A stretch of DNA of 64,000 bases from Ectopseudomonas khazarica (GTDB lineage: Bacteria > Pseudomonadota > Gammaproteobacteria > Pseudomonadales > Pseudomonadaceae): positions 1 to 64,000 of the forward strand of contig NZ_SBHZ01000023.1 in the NCBI RefSeq assembly GCF_004521985.1, in the 5' to 3' direction. A program made the position numbers and the translations under genes. Position 1 is the stretch's first letter, and each line of letters starts with the position of its first letter. Below the pieces are notes generated by a model that was not told the origin of the DNA, did no database searches, and worked only from the letters and a program-made list of their open reading frames with translations. This document shows, piece after piece, positions 61,830-64,000 of this stretch.

Positions 61830-62657
61830 TCACTCGGCCTTGGCCAGGTGTACCACGCGCTGCGGGAAGGGAATGCCGATCCCGGCCTCGGTCAGGCGCT
61901 CCTTGGCCAGCTCGGTGAAGGAGAAGGTCACCGGCCAGAAATCGCCGGTCGCCACCCAGACGCGCAGCGACAGGTTCACCGCGCTGTCGCCCAGCCCGGT
62001 GACGAATACGACGGGCTCAGGATCGAGGTGTACGCGCGGGTCCTTGGCGATCTCCAGCAGCACCTCACGGGCGCGCTTGATATCGCTGGAGTAGTCGATA
62101 CCGACGTTGATGTCGGCACGCCGCCGCGGTTCACGCGAATAGTTGGTGATGTGGCCGTTGGACAGATTGCCATTGGGCACGATCACCACCTTGTTGTCGG
62201 CGGTCTTCAGCGTGGTGTGGAAGATCTGGATGTTGTCGACGCTCCCGGAAACGCCCTGCGCCTCGATCCAGTCGCCGGCACGGAAGGGCCGGAACAGCAT
62301 GATCAGCACGCCGCCGGCGAAGTTCGCCAGGCTGCCCTGCAGCGCCAGACCGATGGCCAGGCCGGCGGCACCGATCATGGCGATGAACGAGGTGGTCTCC
62401 ACGCCGACCATCGAAGCCACGCTGATCAGCAGCAGAATGCGCAGGACGATGCGCACCAGGCTGCCGATGAAACTGCCCAGGGCACGGTCCACGTTACGCG
62501 CCTCGAGAATCCGCCCGATGCTGGCAGTGAGCTTGCTGATCAGCCACCAGCCGATCAGCAGGGTAATTACCGCCAGAGTCAGCTTGCCGCTGTACTCCAG
62601 CACGACTGGCAGCCAGGCCTCTGACAGCTTGACCAGTTCGTCGACGTTCATCTCCAT
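61830..62657 (-). CDS. mscS: Small-conductance mechanosensitive channel MscS
   Basis: A 275-residue channel that opens under membrane tension on osmotic downshift. Three helices precede the pore helix TM3 with the Gly/Ala pattern GAAGLAIGLALQGSLANFAGG split over 100-120, then the beta domain with FRPFRAGDWIE and VPNGNLSNGHITNYS. AGGAG before the ATG at 62657 decides the start. It resembles PA4394, between ampG and yajQ. Confidence 0.94.
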   Translation of the reverse strand: MEMNVDELVKLSEAWLPVVLEYSGKLTLAVITLLIGWWLISKLTASIGRILEARNVDRALGSFIGSLVRIVLRILLLISVASMVGVETTSFIAMIGAAGLAIGLALQGSLANFAGGVLIMLFRPFRAGDWIEAQGVSGSVDNIQIFHTTLKTADNKVVIVPNGNLSNGHITNYSREPRRRADINVGIDYSSDIKRAREVLLEIAKDPRVHLDPEPVVFVTGLGDSAVNLSLRVWVATGDFWPVTFSFTELAKERLTEAGIGIPFPQRVVHLAKAE

Positions 62658-62760
62658 GGAGGGCTCCTGTTTCCTGTGCATGAAACGAAACCGCCATGGC
62701 ATGCCATGGCGGTCAAAGTGCTATCAACCTAGGGTGCGACGCCCGAGGGCCGCAAAAGGT

Positions 62761-63240
62761 TCAATCGCGGAAGTTGTTGTACTGCAGCGGCATGCCGAAC
62801 TCGTGACCACGCAGCAAGGCGATGGCTTCCTGCAGGTCGTCGCGCTTCTTGCCGGTGACCCGCACCTGCTCGCCCTGGATGGCGGCCTGCACCTTGAGCT
62901 TGGCATCCTTAATATGGGCGACGATCTTCTTCGCCAGCTCCTTGTCGATGCCCTCGCGGAAGGTCACTTCCTGCTTCATCACCTTGCCGGACGCGTAGGG
63001 GTCCTTGGTTTCCATGCACTGGCAATCGATCTTGCGCTTGATCAGGCTGTTGCGCACGATGTCGAGCACCTGCTCCAGCATGAACTCGGCCTCGGCCGTG
63101 ATGGTGAGGGTCTTGTCCTTGCTTTCGATGCTGCATTTGCCACGCAGGTCGAAACGGCGTTCGAGTTCCTTGGTGGCGTTGTCGACCGCGTTGGTCAGTT
63201 CGTGTTTGTCCAGTTCAGACACGACGTCGAACGAAGGCAT
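62761..63240 (-). CDS. yajQ: YajQ-family nucleotide-binding protein
   Basis: The 159 residues start MPSFDVVSELDKHELTNAVD and have the conserved KVQAAIQGEQVRVTGKKRDD region. Members of this family bind c-di-GMP in Xanthomonas (XC_3703) and influence virulence genes. YajQ consists of two RNP-like folds. AGGAG before the ATG at 63240 is clear. It lies 103 bases before mscS on the same strand. Confidence 0.95.
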   Translation of the reverse strand: MPSFDVVSELDKHELTNAVDNATKELERRFDLRGKCSIESKDKTLTITAEAEFMLEQVLDIVRNSLIKRKIDCQCMETKDPYASGKVMKQEVTFREGIDKELAKKIVAHIKDAKLKVQAAIQGEQVRVTGKKRDDLQEAIALLRGHEFGMPLQYNNFRD

Positions 63241-63294
63241 GAGTAGGCTCCTGATGGACGGCGCGATACTCTTCACGGAGTGAACGCGCCTGAC

Positions 63295-63325
63295 TTGACG
63301 ATAACTAAGACGCGCCCATTATAAC
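63295..63325 (+). promoter_or_regulatory. Promoter candidate of the terminal response-regulator gene
   Basis: TTGACG (63295-63300) and TATAAC (63320-63325) are separated by 19 bases, 54 bases before the gene. The spacer is longer than ideal. Confidence 0.35.
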
Positions 63326-63379
63326 CAGACTGATACACGCCGCTTGGCGTCCTTCCTATCTGCCTACGAGCCAGCCCCA

Positions 63380-64000
63380 ATGCCAAACCCCCATCTCAGC
63401 ATCCTGGTGGTGGATGATGCCAAGTTTTCCAGTGCCATGATCGGCCGCGCGCTCAGCCAGGCCGGCTACCAGGACGTGCGCTTCGCCAGCAGCGCCACCG
63501 AGGCCCTGCAGTTGCTCGAACAACGCCCGGCCAGCGTGCTCCTGGCCGACTGGCTGATGCCCGAGATCGATGGCCTGGAACTCACCGCGCGGGTGCGCCA
63601 GCTGGACGAGACCGCCGATCACTACACCTACATCATCCTGCTCACCGGCAAGGAAGGCGAAAACGTCCTGGGCGAGGCCTTCGACCGGGGTGTCGACGAC
63701 TTCATCAGCAAGGCCGCGATGAACGAGCAGCTGGTGCCCCGCGTCTACGCTGCGGACCGCCTGTGCAACACCCTGCAGCGCCTGCTGCATGAGAACCGCA
63801 TGCTGACGCAGAACATCGCCAGCCTGGAACGACGCAACCTGATCGACCCCCTCACCGGCCTGGGCAACCCCCGCTACCTGCGCCAGAAGCTCACCGACAG
63901 CCTGCGCCAGGTCGAGTCGCGCGGCGGTGCGGTGTGCTACCTGCTGATCGGCCTGCAGGAGGCCAGCCAGCTGCGCAGCCGCTACGGCGACCGCTTCTTC
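63380..64000 (+). CDS. Response regulator with GGDEF domain (cut by window end)
   Basis: The first 207 residues are seen. A receiver domain carries the acidic pair Asp12/Asp13, phosphoacceptor Asp57, Thr89 and Lys111. A helical linker follows, then the start of a GGDEF domain (DPLTGLGNPRYLRQKL). The active-site loop lies outside the window, so cyclase activity cannot be judged. It resembles PA4396, a PleD-like regulator next to yajQ. The reading frame runs open to the last base. Confidence 0.88.
   Translation, partial: MPNPHLSILVVDDAKFSSAMIGRALSQAGYQDVRFASSATEALQLLEQRPASVLLADWLMPEIDGLELTARVRQLDETADHYTYIILLTGKEGENVLGEAFDRGVDDFISKAAMNEQLVPRVYAADRLCNTLQRLLHENRMLTQNIASLERRNLIDPLTGLGNPRYLRQKLTDSLRQVESRGGAVCYLLIGLQEASQLRSRYGDRFF

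Noticed and set aside
1..64000. CRISPR arrays, tRNA or rRNA genes, prophage or transposase genes
   Set aside because: I saw none: no regularly spaced repeats, no RNA gene signatures in the gaps, and no mobile-element proteins.

Overview
The window is high-GC, densely packed DNA with the gene content and gene order of a Pseudomonas chromosome. The species is not fixed by the sequence. The proteins resemble P. aeruginosa homologues but are clearly diverged, so I infer another member of the P. aeruginosa / P. mendocina-oleovorans side of the genus. PAO1 gene-order comparisons below are from memory. I saw no tRNA, rRNA, CRISPR array, transposase or phage gene.

Layout: (1) 1-16.8 kb holds the complete 12-gene alginate operon algD-alg8-alg44-algK-algE-algG-algX-algL-algI-algJ-algF-algA behind a ~600-base leader with AlgU-like promoter candidates and an AlgR box. 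It covers precursor supply (AlgA, AlgD), c-di-GMP-gated polymerisation (Alg8, Alg44), periplasmic epimerisation, acetylation and lysis (AlgG, AlgX, AlgI, AlgJ, AlgF, AlgL) and export (AlgK, AlgE). A 263-base nested inverted-repeat element sits between alg44 and algK, and a REP hairpin between algL and algI. (2) 16.9-19.9 kb: a small membrane protein, then a short-chain dehydrogenase, another membrane protein and a RecF/SMC-like ATPase. (3) 19.9-27.3 kb: thioredoxin reductase, a CHASE4-type diguanylate cyclase, CysZ, a fatty-acid-hydroxylase/SRPBCC fusion with a divergent LysR regulator, and a glycolipid-type glycosyltransferase behind a Pho-box-like triple repeat. (4) 27.5-29.3 kb: a TetR regulator with an Old Yellow Enzyme reductase. 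(5) 29.5-52.3 kb: the classical block pgeF-rluD, bamD, pilS-pilR, thiO, the minor-pilin operon fimT-fimU-pilV-pilW-pilX-pilY1-pilE, then ispH-fkpB-lspA-ileS-ribF, murJ and rpsT. (6) 52.4-57.3 kb: a PA4642-family protein, a SulP transporter, and the purine/pyrimidine salvage genes hpt, upp and uraA. (7) 57.4-64 kb: two DUF481 paralogues, an alkyltransferase-like DNA repair protein, ampG, an MscS channel, yajQ and a response-regulator diguanylate cyclase cut by the window end.

Two themes link the segments. c-di-GMP recurs: the Alg44 PilZ receptor, two GGDEF proteins and YajQ. Cell-surface structures also dominate: alginate, type IV pili, the BAM complex, lipoprotein maturation, lipid II flipping and muropeptide recycling.

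Most of the window is well-known biology. The points I would follow up are the nested-palindrome element inside the alginate operon, the GC-poor minor-pilin cassette with a PilY1 that lacks a visible metal-binding vWA motif, the tandem 84-residue duplication inside AmpG, the hydroxylase-SRPBCC fusion, the Pho-box glycosyltransferase, and the KQSKS motif in IleS. I did not find a convincing wholly new system.
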